A stretch of 64,000 nucleotides of DNA, taken from NCBI GenBank assembly GCA_965205995.1, contig OZ242200.1:3100001-3164000 (forward strand). Direction: 5' to 3'. Position numbers and translations under genes: made by a program. This document shows, piece after piece, positions 26,846 through 35,797 of this stretch. The notes beneath the pieces were generated by a model that had not been told where the DNA came from, searched no databases, and saw only the letters and a list, made by a program, of their open reading frames with translations. Numbering within the stretch: position 1 is the stretch's first letter; each line of letters starts with the position of its first letter. This stretch comes from MPNO01 sp965205995 (lineage in GTDB: Bacteria; Pseudomonadota; Alphaproteobacteria; MPNO01).

Positions 26846-28549
26846 ATGCCACCGAGAGACCCGACGATTCCAGGGGTGCATCCCGAACTTGCGGCCCAGA
26901 TGGCGCTCTATGAGACGCCCCGCATCATCACGACGCTGGGCCACATCCATACGGCACACTGCTATACCGGCTCGAACTGCACCCTCATCGTCGGCAGGGA
27001 CGGCTGCGTCCTTGTGGATACGCTGAGCGGCGAACTCCCCGGCGACGAAGCCGCGGCGGCCTTCCGCGAGATCACCGACCTGCCGATCGAGGCCGTGATC
27101 GTCACCCATTTTCACGGCGATCACGTGAGCGGCATCTTCAGCTTCGTCTCCGAGGACGACGTGCGGGCGGGCAAAATGGAGATCATCGCCCAGGCCGAGC
27201 TGACCGAAAACCTGCTGCGCGACGAAGGCATTCTGGCACCCATTCGGCGCCGCCGCGGGCCCTATCAATTCGGTGGGCATCTGGAATTCGGCGAGACCGG
27301 CACCTTCGGCAGCGCCATCGGCGGACCGCCGCGGCGCGGCAAGTCGGGCTTCGGCAGTCCGACCCGGACGTTCGAGGACAGCCTCGAAGTCGAGATCGCG
27401 GGCATCAAGCTGCAAGTCGTTCACGTGCCCAGTGAAACGGACGACCAAAGTGTCGTCTGGTTGCCCGACGAAAAAGTGCTGATCTCCGCCGACGCCATCC
27501 AGGGCATGACTTTTCCCAACGTCTACGCGCTCCGCGGCACGCAGTATCGCAACCCCATGCAATGGGCGAAGGGCATAGATCGGCTGCGCGAGTTCAAGGC
27601 GGAGATCCTGATCCCCCATCATGGGCCCACCGTCGAAGGCGCGGATGCCGTCGAGAGCCTGTTGACCGCCTATCGGGATGCGATTCAATACCTGCACGAC
27701 CAGGCCGTGCGATGGATCAACAAGGGCTACACCTGGGACGAGTTGGCCGAGAAGGTGACCATGCCGCCGCATCTCGCCTCGCATCCGTGGTTGGGCGAGT
27801 TTTACGGCAGTTACAAGCACTCGGTCCGCAGCGTCTATACGGGCTATGTCGGCTGGTTTCAGGGCGACGCGGTGGAGTTGGACCCGCTACCCTGGCGCGA
27901 ACGGGCGCGGCGCTACCTCCGCGCGATGGGTGGGCGCGATGCCGTGCTCGCCGAAGCGCGCAAGGCGATCGAAGACGAGGAGTTTCAGTGGGCGGCCGAC
28001 ATCGCCACCTGGGCCGTGCGGGCGGACAACGCCGACATGGAAGCGAGAGGCGTGAAGGCGACGGCGTTGCGCGCTTGGGGCTACAGGCAGAAGACGAGTA
28101 CCTGGCGTAACTGGGCGCTGTGTCAGGCGCTCGAGTTGGAGAACCGCCTTGGCGCGCAACGCGGCGGGCATCGAATTCAGCCCAACCAGGCGCGCAACTA
28201 TCCGATGGGCGGATTGCTCGAACTCCTGACCGTGCGTCTCAGGGCTGAGGAATGCATGGAAAGCCGGATGACCCTCGGCTTCGCGACAACCGATACGGAG
28301 GAGTCTTACGCCTTGGAAATTCGCCGCGGCATTTGCCAGTTTCACGCGACGCCGCCGGACAAATGCGACGCATTGCTGTCATTCCCGCGGCAATTTCTGA
28401 GCGCCTGGGCAGGGGGCGGTCCGAGCTTCGAGGAGGGCATCGAGAGCGGCGATGTTTCCGTCGGGGGCGACCCCTCCATCGTCGTCGATTTCTTTTCCAA
28501 GTTCGAGCCGGCGAGCGGCAATGCGGATTTCACGATTGGCGTCCGCTGA
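26846..28549 (+). CDS. Alkylsulfatase-type metallo-beta-lactamase-fold hydrolase
   Basis: A 567-residue enzyme of the linear primary-alkylsulfatase family (SDS hydrolase type), which cleaves sulfate from alkyl sulfates. The zinc site HxHxDH is THFHGDHVSG (H88, H90, D92, H93), with further ligands in PHHGP. The middle helical dimerisation domain (SVRSVYTGYVGWFQGD) and a C-terminal SCP2-like lipid-binding domain (YALEIRRGICQFHATPP) are both present. No signal peptide is evident. With the sulfatase at the window start it points to use of sulfate esters. Confidence 0.88.
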   Translation: MPPRDPTIPGVHPELAAQMALYETPRIITTLGHIHTAHCYTGSNCTLIVGRDGCVLVDTLSGELPGDEAAAAFREITDLPIEAVIVTHFHGDHVSGIFSFVSEDDVRAGKMEIIAQAELTENLLRDEGILAPIRRRRGPYQFGGHLEFGETGTFGSAIGGPPRRGKSGFGSPTRTFEDSLEVEIAGIKLQVVHVPSETDDQSVVWLPDEKVLISADAIQGMTFPNVYALRGTQYRNPMQWAKGIDRLREFKAEILIPHHGPTVEGADAVESLLTAYRDAIQYLHDQAVRWINKGYTWDELAEKVTMPPHLASHPWLGEFYGSYKHSVRSVYTGYVGWFQGDAVELDPLPWRERARRYLRAMGGRDAVLAEARKAIEDEEFQWAADIATWAVRADNADMEARGVKATALRAWGYRQKTSTWRNWALCQALELENRLGAQRGGHRIQPNQARNYPMGGLLELLTVRLRAEECMESRMTLGFATTDTEESYALEIRRGICQFHATPPDKCDALLSFPRQFLSAWAGGGPSFEEGIESGDVSVGGDPSIVVDFFSKFEPASGNADFTIGVR

Positions 28550-28600
28550 AACGGCCATGTTCACGCAGACGTTCGGACCCGCGACAGATCTCGTGCCGGG

Positions 28601-28837
28601 GTGACATCGGGGTGCGGGACGACCGCCGCGGAGCGGCTGGGGAGACGGTCATCGGCATTGCCGCCGAGCTCGGTCGCTGCGGGCTATGGCCGTTTCTGCC
28701 CGCGCCGCGATCTGGCGGCCGAACTCGCCTCGGCCGCCGAAGCCGCGAAGCGCAAGCTGGCGCTCGGCTTCGTCAACACGATCGAGCACAACGAGCGGAA
28801 CTACCACACGCCGTGGCGCGGCCGGGAGGCCGGATAG
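28601..28837 (+). other. Unrecognised short ORF in the alkylsulfatase / HD-protein gap
   Basis: A 78-codon ORF ending LALGFVNTIEHNERNYHTPW. The last 40 codons look protein-like (helical, non-repetitive), the first half does not. It may be a fragment of a lost gene. No family recognised and no ribosome site. Confidence 0.2.
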
Positions 28838-28841
28838 GTCG

Positions 28842-29591
28842 TCAGAGCGCGTTGCAGGGCCAGCGCAGCGTGCGCCACATATGCGAGGCCGGGGTGTTGT
28901 CGTTGCCGAGACCCTGGGCGGGCTGGCGGAACTCCCGGCCGATGACGTCCTCGAACTGCTCGAGCTCGACATGGACGTCGGGATCGAAGGAATAGAGGTC
29001 GTTCACGCAGATGATCCGGGCCGACATGTACCACTTGTGCTTTCGCGCCTCCTCGTAGGCGGCCACGACATAGGGTTCGGGCTGGTAATCGTCGCCGAAC
29101 ATCTTGCGGTAATTCTCGGGATAGGCGTAGCCGACGGACTCGTCGGCGAAGAACCGGAGAGCCTGGTGGGCCCGGATCGCCCAGCTCACCTCCTCGTCGA
29201 CATAGGGTTCGATGAGCTGCGCGCCCCAATAGCCGTGATCGGTGCGGATGAAGCCGGCCACCGCGATGTCGTGCAGCAGGCAGGCGAGCACCATCTTGTC
29301 CGAAAGGCCGTTCTTCTGCGCCAGGTTCGCGCTCTGCAACAGATGGGCCAGCGCGGGGATGTCGAAGCGGCAGCGGAAGAAGTCGAGCAAATTGGGCTTG
29401 TCGGGCATCGCCGGCAGGCGGGAATCTTCCCCCATCAGCATCCGGCCGCCGAACGCGCGATCGCCGAGGCTGCGCTCCCCGTTGGAGAGGCTGTAGAGCA
29501 GGGACGTGCCGACAATGCGCTCGCCGAACTCCTGCATCTGACGATGCTCGAGTTCATCGGCGCGCTCGGACAGGGTGGGCGCTTCAGCCAT
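28842..29591 (-). CDS. HD-domain protein of unknown function
   Basis: A 249-residue protein with a metal-dependent phosphohydrolase-like HD motif in ACLLHDIAV and a preceding His in the helix around PALAHLLQSANL; DHGYWGAQLIEPYV and AIRAHQALRFFA carry further candidate ligands. No nucleotide-binding or synthetase domain is attached. Substrate unknown. A GGGAGAAG ribosome site supports the ATG at 29591. Confidence 0.7.
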   Translation of the reverse strand: MAEAPTLSERADELEHRQMQEFGERIVGTSLLYSLSNGERSLGDRAFGGRMLMGEDSRLPAMPDKPNLLDFFRCRFDIPALAHLLQSANLAQKNGLSDKMVLACLLHDIAVAGFIRTDHGYWGAQLIEPYVDEEVSWAIRAHQALRFFADESVGYAYPENYRKMFGDDYQPEPYVVAAYEEARKHKWYMSARIICVNDLYSFDPDVHVELEQFEDVIGREFRQPAQGLGNDNTPASHMWRTLRWPCNAL

Positions 29592-29632
29592 CGGCTTCTC
29601 CCTAAGTCCCGCGTCGAGACGACCGTTCGAGG

Positions 29633-31092
29633 CTAGAACGGGGATGGGGTGGCGTCAACGGACGCCGCCATTCGGTGCAACAGCGCATCGATCGCCGCGA
29701 CCTCGGGCGAGCCGGGATCCGCGTCCCGCCAGCCTGCGGCGGCGCGGCGCAGATTGCCGGCCCCCTGTTCCAGCCTGCCGGCGCCGATCTGCGCCCGGCC
29801 CAGCCGGAACAGGTCGCGAACGGTCGGGCGCGGGTCGAGGCGGCTCCGCTGCAGTTCCTCGGCCTCGGCGAACCGGCCGGTCCGCAAATAGGCCTCGATC
29901 AGGGCGTCCCAGAACACCTCGTGCTGGGCGTTGCTGCCGCCGACGCCTTGGATGCGACCGATCGCCGGCGCCATCGACCGGATCGTCGCGTCGTAGTCTT
30001 CGCGGGCGAACGCCCAGGCGCCTTCGACCAGCGGAAGCCCGACCTCGACCGCGTTCTTCCGGCCGTCCTCGCCGAGCTTCGGATACCGGCGGCCAGGCGG
30101 TTCTTTCCCGCCTCGTTACCGGCGCCGGCGAAGGCGAGCGCGGCGTTCATGCCATCCCATTCGCCCTGCGCGGGCCCGGCGATGCCGTCGGCCAGCGGCT
30201 GAAGCTCGTCCCACTCCCCGGCGGTCGGCGCGTAGCCGTACACCATGCAGCGCCACAGGAACGAGGCCGAATTGTTGAGCGTGCTGCGGTGCTTGCAGGC
30301 CGCGGGGCGAACCCCGGTCCGGTAGATCTCCATCGCCCGCGCGTGGCGTCCGCACCCCAGCTCGAACAGCGTGAGATGCCACGACGAGTGCCCGAACATC
30401 GGCGCCCGCGGATCGAAGTCGCCAAGCCATGGGCCGAGAAAGGCCGCCCCGTTCTCATCGTCCTTGGTGTCGGCATAGACATGGGCGAGCGTATGCGCGG
30501 CCCAGAGGTTCTTCGGGTTGAGCGCGAGCGAGCTTCGCGCCGCGCCGACGGCCTTTTCGTAGTGACCGCATTCGCCGAGCGCGAAGCCGAACTGGCCCGG
30601 AAACCACCAATCGCCGTCATAGGCCTCGGCGAACCCGTCGAGCAGCTCGAACTGCAATTGCTGGCGGTTTTCGCCGCCGCTGTAGAACAAATAACGGTCG
30701 GCGCCCAGCAGGATCAGGGCGTCGCGCGGGAATTCCGCGAGATGGTCCCGCATCAGCGCGAACGCGCGCGGCCCGTCGCCGTGGGCCAGGACCGCGATCG
30801 CCTCGACATGCTGCCTTTCGCGCCTTGTGGCTCCGGCGGCCAGGGACCGCGCCAGATCGGCGGTCTCCCTCGCCTCGTCGCGCCGGCCGGTATCCCGCAG
30901 CACCATGGTCAGCGCGGCGGGGGCGAGGGCGAACCCGGGGTCCGCCGCCGCCGCCTCCCTCAGCGCCGCCTCGCCGCCCGGGTTGCCGGACATGAAGAGG
31001 TCGACGCCCGCCTGATACCGTGAGGCGGCCTCGCCGTCGGCGGTGCCGATCGTGAGCCCGTGCCGATCCCGATGCAGCGCGTTTCCGGTCAT
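29633..31092 (-). pseudogene. TPR protein of the TTC38 type with one frameshift
   Basis: From ATG 31092 (GGGAGG ahead) the frame encodes repeats such as SRYQAGVDLFMSGNPGGEAA and GYEKAVGAARSSLALNPKN-like helices, and the typical GDWWFPGQFGFALGE block. Near 30085 the frame is lost; the protein continues in another frame (VFWDALIEAYLRTGRFAEAE, LFRLGRAQIGAGRLEQGAGN) to the stop at 29633. One indel explains it. If real, it truncates the protein at about three-quarters. Protein-interaction role; partner unknown. Confidence 0.75.
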
Positions 31093-31273
31093 GTCTGGCC
31101 TCCCGCCGATCCGGCAACCACGGTATCGGTTGAAACGCCGCGCCACAAGAAAAGCGAACGGGGCGATCGGGGACACCGACGATTGATGCCGGGTCGAACA
31201 GGGTGTCAAATACCTGTTGAACGGCAAACCAGAGGCATCGCGAGCGCGGCTGCTTCACGGACGGAGGACACCG

Positions 31274-32185
31274 ATGACCGGGCTGAGGAAAATCGAATAC
31301 GGCGCGCCGACCGACAAGAGCGCGGATACGGTGCGGCTCGGCATCGAAAAGGGCATCTTCGAGGAAGAGGGGCTGGACCTGTCGGTGACGGTCGTGTTCG
31401 GCGGCCCGGAGATCGCGGCGGCCTATGAATCGGGCGCGCTGCGGATCGGCGAAATCGGATCGCCGCCGGCGATCAACGCGATCGCGGCCGGCATGCCGTT
31501 CAGGATCGTCGCCAGCGGCTGCCGCCGGCGGGCGCATATGTTCTTCGGCGTCCGCAAGGGGATCGGGTCTTTCGAGGAGCTGAAGGGCAAGCGGCTCGGC
31601 CTCCTCGGCATCGGCAGCTGCCCCGACTGGATCGCGCGCAAGATCCTCAGGAGACACGGGCTGGAGCCCGACCGGGACGTCATTTTCGTGCCGCTGCTGG
31701 ACCAGTACCCCCGGATCGTCGACATCATGGAGGAAGGCCGCATCGACGCCTGTCTCGCCATCGAGCCCAATTTGTCGATCGGCGAGGAGAAGGGCCTGCT
31801 GGATGTCTGGGCGGCGGGTTTCGACGAGCCCTATCTGCCGCATTATCAGTGGATCGTCCGCGTCGCCCGCGACGATTTGATCGAAAGCGATCCGGAGCTG
31901 GTCGCGGCGGTCATGCGCGGCTGCCGCCGGTCGGCCCATTACGCCGCCCGACATGTCGACGAATGGGTGGCGTTCGCGGCGCGGCAGTTCGGCGCCAGCC
32001 AGGCGGCGGCGCGACGCGGGATCGAGCGCGAGCTGCCCCATCTCCACCTCGATTGCCAGATCGACATGCCGGGGCTGCAGGTCGCGGTCGACATGCAGCA
32101 CGAGCTGGGCGGGATCGCGCGGCCCATGAAGGCGGAGGATTTCGTCGATTTGCGGTTCCAGCCCGATTTGTCGGTCGCCGCCTGA
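31274..32185 (+). CDS. ABC-type solute-binding protein (NMT1/SsuA-like), no signal peptide
   Basis: A 303-residue type II periplasmic-binding-fold protein similar to nitrate/sulfonate/taurine or thiamine-precursor binding proteins (NMT1/THI5-like): LGIEKGIFEEEGLDLSV, ELKGKRLGLLGIGSCPDW, IDACLAIEPN. It begins MTGLRKIEYGAP with no signal sequence, and no ABC permease or ATPase gene is adjacent, so it may be cytoplasmic or enzymatic. ATG at 31274 after GGAGGAC. Confidence 0.8.
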   Translation: MTGLRKIEYGAPTDKSADTVRLGIEKGIFEEEGLDLSVTVVFGGPEIAAAYESGALRIGEIGSPPAINAIAAGMPFRIVASGCRRRAHMFFGVRKGIGSFEELKGKRLGLLGIGSCPDWIARKILRRHGLEPDRDVIFVPLLDQYPRIVDIMEEGRIDACLAIEPNLSIGEEKGLLDVWAAGFDEPYLPHYQWIVRVARDDLIESDPELVAAVMRGCRRSAHYAARHVDEWVAFAARQFGASQAAARRGIERELPHLHLDCQIDMPGLQVAVDMQHELGGIARPMKAEDFVDLRFQPDLSVAA

Positions 32186-32215
32186 GACGGCGGCGACTGC
32201 CGGAAGGGGGTGGCG

Positions 32216-33013
32216 ATGCTGGAGCTCTATCACAACAACATCTCGGTCTGCTCGCAGAAGGTCCGCCACGCGCTGGCGGAGAAGGGGCTGGACTGGACCG
32301 GCCGCCATCTCGGGCTGATCGACGGCGACCAGACGGCGCCGGACTATCTCAGGCTCAACCCGAGGGCGCTGGTGCCGACTTTGGTGCACGATGGCGTCCC
32401 GATCGTCGAATCGACGGTGATCAACGAATATCTCGACGACGCCTTCGCCGCGCCGCCGCTCAAGCCGGAAGACGCGCGCGGCAGGGCGCGCATGCGGTTG
32501 TGGACCAAAATCCCCGACGAGGGCATCCACGTCGCCTGCGCCTCGGTGAGCTTCGCCGCGGCGTTCGCCAGGCAGCTGCAAACCCGGTTCACCCCGGCGG
32601 CGCTGGAGCGGAGGCTCGCCGGCATGCCCGACCGGGCGCGCGCCGGGCGCCAGCGCGCGATCGTCGAGCAGGGCTTCGATGCGCCCTTCGTCAAGGACGC
32701 GGTCCTGCTGTTCGACGCGACATACCGGGCGATGGAAGAGGCGCTCGGCGACGGGCCCTGGCTCGCCGGGCAGAGCTTCAGCCTGGCCGACATCGCGCTG
32801 ACGCCCTATCTCGACCGCCTCAACCGTCTCGGGCTGTCGCCGATGTGGACCCGGGCGCGGCCGCGTCTGACCGACTGGTTCGCCCGCATCCGCGCCCGGC
32901 CGAGCTACGATGAGGCCTACACCGCCTATGGCCCGGTCGACTACGACGATTTGCTGATCGAACGCGGCGAGAGCGCCTGGCCCGAAGTCGAGGCCCTGCT
33001 GGCCGAAGCATGA
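32216..33013 (+). CDS. Glutathione S-transferase family protein
   Basis: A 265-residue GST. The thioredoxin-like N-domain begins LELYHNNISVCSQKVRHALA, with the Ser/Cys motif that activates glutathione, NPRALVPTLVHDG (cis-Pro) and IVESTVINEYLDD (glutathione gamma-glutamyl binding). The C-domain has LAGQSFSLADIALTPYLDRL. GTG at 32210 is an alternative start, but the ATG at 32216 fits the GGAAGGGGG ribosome site. May conjugate or dehalogenate a xenobiotic. Confidence 0.9.
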   Translation: MLELYHNNISVCSQKVRHALAEKGLDWTGRHLGLIDGDQTAPDYLRLNPRALVPTLVHDGVPIVESTVINEYLDDAFAAPPLKPEDARGRARMRLWTKIPDEGIHVACASVSFAAAFARQLQTRFTPAALERRLAGMPDRARAGRQRAIVEQGFDAPFVKDAVLLFDATYRAMEEALGDGPWLAGQSFSLADIALTPYLDRLNRLGLSPMWTRARPRLTDWFARIRARPSYDEAYTAYGPVDYDDLLIERGESAWPEVEALLAEA

Positions 33014-33052
33014 CGGGGCCGGGGCAGCGGTGCGCCGTTGAGCGGCCGCGGT

Positions 33053-33778
33053 TCAGGACGCGCTCCGGCGCGCCATGGCCATGAAGTTGCGGTAGAGAAT
33101 GCGCGCGAGCGCGGCGAAGCCCGGCATGCGCGCAGCGGCCCCGGCATCGAGGCGGGCAAGCGCGCCCGCGCCGAGCGCGGCTTCGAGCGCGCGGGCGTAT
33201 TCCGGGATCTCTCCCCATTCAGAGACCGTGCTCGGCGTGAGCTCGACATGGAACTGCACCGAGAAGGCGTGCTCCGCCCAGGACAGCGCATTGACCGCGC
33301 AAGCGGGAGACGAGACCAGGACCTCGGCGCCCGCCGGGACCCGGGCGACTTCCGCGCTGTGCCATTGCAGGCAGGGGAATTCGTCGGGGACGCCCCGGAG
33401 GAAGGGGCTCGCGCGTCCCGCATCGGTGAGCCGCACCGGCATCACCCCGATCTCGGGCTCAGCGGCCGGCCCCACCTCGCCGCCCATGGCCTCCGCCAGG
33501 AGCTGGTGACCGAGGCAGAAGCCGAGGAAGGGGCGCCGGGACCCGCTTACCCAGTCGCGGATCGCGGCGAGCTCGGATGCGATCCAGGGGTGGGCGTCCT
33601 GCTGCCACACATCCATCGGGCCGCCCATGCTGAGGAGCACGTCGAAGCCGTCCAGCTCCGGGATCGGTTCGCCCTCGTCGAGCTCCACCGCCCGCCACTC
33701 GATGCCGTCCTCGGCCATGAAGTCGCGGAAGATACCGGGGTGCTCGCACGCGATGTGCTGCAGGACGAGAACGCGCAT
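33053..33778 (-). CDS. Class I glutamine amidotransferase-like protein
   Basis: A 241-residue stand-alone GATase1 domain resembling GMP-synthase-like amidotransferases. Catalytic C88 in GFCLGHQ and His/Glu in QFHVEL complete the triad. LSMGGPMDVW is the oxyanion strand. No synthetase partner is adjacent; such proteins often act in gamma-glutamyl hydrolysis. Start ATG 33778 behind GGAGG. Confidence 0.87.
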   Translation of the reverse strand: MRVLVLQHIACEHPGIFRDFMAEDGIEWRAVELDEGEPIPELDGFDVLLSMGGPMDVWQQDAHPWIASELAAIRDWVSGSRRPFLGFCLGHQLLAEAMGGEVGPAAEPEIGVMPVRLTDAGRASPFLRGVPDEFPCLQWHSAEVARVPAGAEVLVSSPACAVNALSWAEHAFSVQFHVELTPSTVSEWGEIPEYARALEAALGAGALARLDAGAAARMPGFAALARILYRNFMAMARRSAS

Positions 33779-33888
33779 GTCGTTGCCTCCGGCCGGGGTG
33801 CCGTTATATCGCCTCGCGGCCCGCGCCAGGAAGCGTTCGGGAAGCCCGCCTTGCCGAACCGGTGGCCCGAGCCTTTCGGCCCCGGCCG

Positions 33889-34512
33889 TCAGCTGCAGAA
33901 TGGCCAGACCTGATACCAGGAATCGCAACGGAAGCGCTTCTCGCAGCGCGCGAGCTGCGCCTTGTAGCTGCGGGCGGTATCCCTTACCCGCTCCGCGGTG
34001 CGGCGCACCCCGGGTTTCTTCTTCCAGCTGCCGCGGCTGTAGCCGCCGCGGCCTTCGTGATAGGCGAGATAGAGCCGGTACGCATCGGTCCGGGGAATGC
34101 GCAGGTGGCGCCAGGTCTTGTGGTTGTACCAGCCGATGAAGTCGAGCGCGTCTTCCATGTCCGAACGGCTCCTGAACAGCCGGCCGCGCTCCTTCTGGTA
34201 TTCCCCCCACACCGGGTCCTGGGCCTGGGCATAGCCCTTGGCCGACGATGCGCGCCCCAGCGGGATGAACAGGAACCACTTGCGCGGCGGCCGCGCATGG
34301 GACCGGTAGCTCGATTCGTGGCGCACGAACGCCATCTGGATATGCGCCGGCGTGCCCCATTTCTCGGCCGAGCTGCGCGCGTAGTCGTACCAGTCGGGAT
34401 TTTGCTCGAACACCGCGCACAGATCCGCCTGCCGCTCGGGCGGGGACGACGCGCATCCCGTCGCGAGCATGGCCGCGGCGAGCGCGGCGCAGGCGAGGCT
34501 GGCGGATTTCAC
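33889..34512 (-). CDS. Lytic transglycosylase-like lipoprotein
   Basis: A 207-residue protein with a lipoprotein signal (LACAALAAAMLATGC) and an SLT-type muramidase domain. AFVRHESSYRSHA holds the catalytic Glu; SSAKGYAQAQDPVW, DFIGWYNHKT and YLAYHEGRGGYSRGSW are the following motifs. Predicted to trim peptidoglycan from the outer-membrane side. GTG start at 34512, with GGGAGG upstream. Confidence 0.85.
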   Translation of the reverse strand: MKSASLACAALAAAMLATGCASSPPERQADLCAVFEQNPDWYDYARSSAEKWGTPAHIQMAFVRHESSYRSHARPPRKWFLFIPLGRASSAKGYAQAQDPVWGEYQKERGRLFRSRSDMEDALDFIGWYNHKTWRHLRIPRTDAYRLYLAYHEGRGGYSRGSWKKKPGVRRTAERVRDTARSYKAQLARCEKRFRCDSWYQVWPFCS

Positions 34513-34668
34513 GGCGCCCGTCCTCCCGATCCCGGACCTCGCCGGAAGTATAACCCACCTCCGGCGGCGCGGTGATTCGGCAGCGGCGGGCGCGCGCGAA
34601 CCGATGCCGGTTGCGCCGGCGCCGGCGAACATGGTTCGATCCGGGCGGCGAGGTAGGAGAGATTTCCG

Positions 34669-35715
34669 ATGGCATCGAACGGCATTCCCCAGATCGACGT
34701 CGCGCCGATGCTCGCGGGAGATCCGGCGGGCAAGCGGCGGATCGCCGAGCAGGTCGGGGACGCGCTGGAGACGATCGGCTTCTTCACCATCGTCGGCCAC
34801 GGCGTCCCCGAAGCCGTGGTCCGCGACGCGCGCGATGCGGCCTACGAGTTCTTCGCCCTGCCGCTGGCGGAGAAGATGCGGGTGCCCAGGCCCAGCGTCG
34901 CCGCGACCAGGGGCTACGACCCGCCGGCCAACCAGAAGCTGGCGGCCACGCTCGGCAACGAAACCCCGCCCGATTTGCAGGAAATGTTCGGCATGGGCGA
35001 TTTCGACCTGCCGGACCGGCCCTATTACACCGAGGGTCACGGCAAGGATTTCTTCTCGCCCAATCTGTGGCCCGAACGCCCGGCCCGGATGCGGCCGGCC
35101 TGCGAGGCCTATTACCGGGCGCTCGGCGGCATCGGCGACGCGCTGATGCGGGTCTTCGCGCTCGCGCTCGGGATCGACGAGCGCTTCTTCGACGACAAGA
35201 TCGCGCGCTCGATCAGCCATATCCGCTTCAACAAATACATGGCCCAGACGGAGGCGCCCAAGCCCGGCCAGCTTCGCGCCGGCGCCCATACCGACTACGG
35301 AACGCTGACCATCCTCTATGGCGAGGACCGGCCGGGCGGGCTGCAGGCCCGCTCCCCGGATGGCGGGTGGGTCGATGTCCGGCCGGCGAGCGGCGCGTTC
35401 GTGGTCAATATCGGCGACATGATGGCGCGCTGGACCAACGACCGCTGGGTGTCGACGCTGCATCGGGTGGTCAACCCGCCGCGCAGCGAGGACCGGGCCG
35501 AGCGGCTTTCGATCGCCTTCTTCCACCAGCCGGGCCACGATGTCGAGATCCGCTGTATCGAGACCTGCCACGGTCCCGGCAATCCGATCAGGCACCCGCC
35601 GGTGACCTATGGCGACTACCGCTTCGAAAAAGTGCTCTCAAGCCGGATCGCCGGGGAAGCCGCGTCCCCCGGGGACGCAAAACCGGTCCCGTTTCCGAAC
35701 AAGGGTTCGCAATAG
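34669..35715 (+). CDS. Isopenicillin-N-synthase-like 2-oxoglutarate/Fe(II) oxygenase
   Basis: A 348-residue oxygenase. The N-terminal DIOX_N region begins IPQIDVAPMLAG and has GFFTIVGHGVPE. The iron ligands are H207 and D209 (AHTDYGTLT) and H265 (LHRVVNPP); RLSIAFF supplies the 2-oxoglutarate-binding Arg. These enzymes hydroxylate or desaturate diverse small molecules. The gene ends 9 bp before the first 73-bp inverted repeat arm. Confidence 0.9.
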   Translation: MASNGIPQIDVAPMLAGDPAGKRRIAEQVGDALETIGFFTIVGHGVPEAVVRDARDAAYEFFALPLAEKMRVPRPSVAATRGYDPPANQKLAATLGNETPPDLQEMFGMGDFDLPDRPYYTEGHGKDFFSPNLWPERPARMRPACEAYYRALGGIGDALMRVFALALGIDERFFDDKIARSISHIRFNKYMAQTEAPKPGQLRAGAHTDYGTLTILYGEDRPGGLQARSPDGGWVDVRPASGAFVVNIGDMMARWTNDRWVSTLHRVVNPPRSEDRAERLSIAFFHQPGHDVEIRCIETCHGPGNPIRHPPVTYGDYRFEKVLSSRIAGEAASPGDAKPVPFPNKGSQ

Positions 35716-35724
35716 GCTTCGTTT

Positions 35725-35797
35725 GGCCGTTTGGCGCGGGTTCTTCACACCGAGCATAAGTCAGCAATGCTGACCTATGTTTCACGTGAAACATTAG
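35725..35797. repeat. Left 73-bp inverted-repeat arm carrying parS
   Basis: Compared with the reverse complement of 39957-40029 this arm has the same length and, by my hand count, 59 of 73 identical bases. It contains GGCCGTTT at the outer end, TTCTTCA, a palindrome TCAGCAATGCTGA (35761-35773) and a perfect parS at the inner end, and it runs into the stop codon of the MFS gene. No transposase is nearby. Confidence 0.85.
35778..35793. other. parS: parS site (perfect 16-bp ParB-binding palindrome)
   Basis: TGTTTCACGTGAAACA, identical to the consensus chromosomal parS recognised by ParB across most bacterial phyla. It directly abuts the TAA stop of the leftward MFS gene. Expected to nucleate ParB spreading and SMC loading. 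Biochemical function is inferred from sequence identity. Confidence 0.85.
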
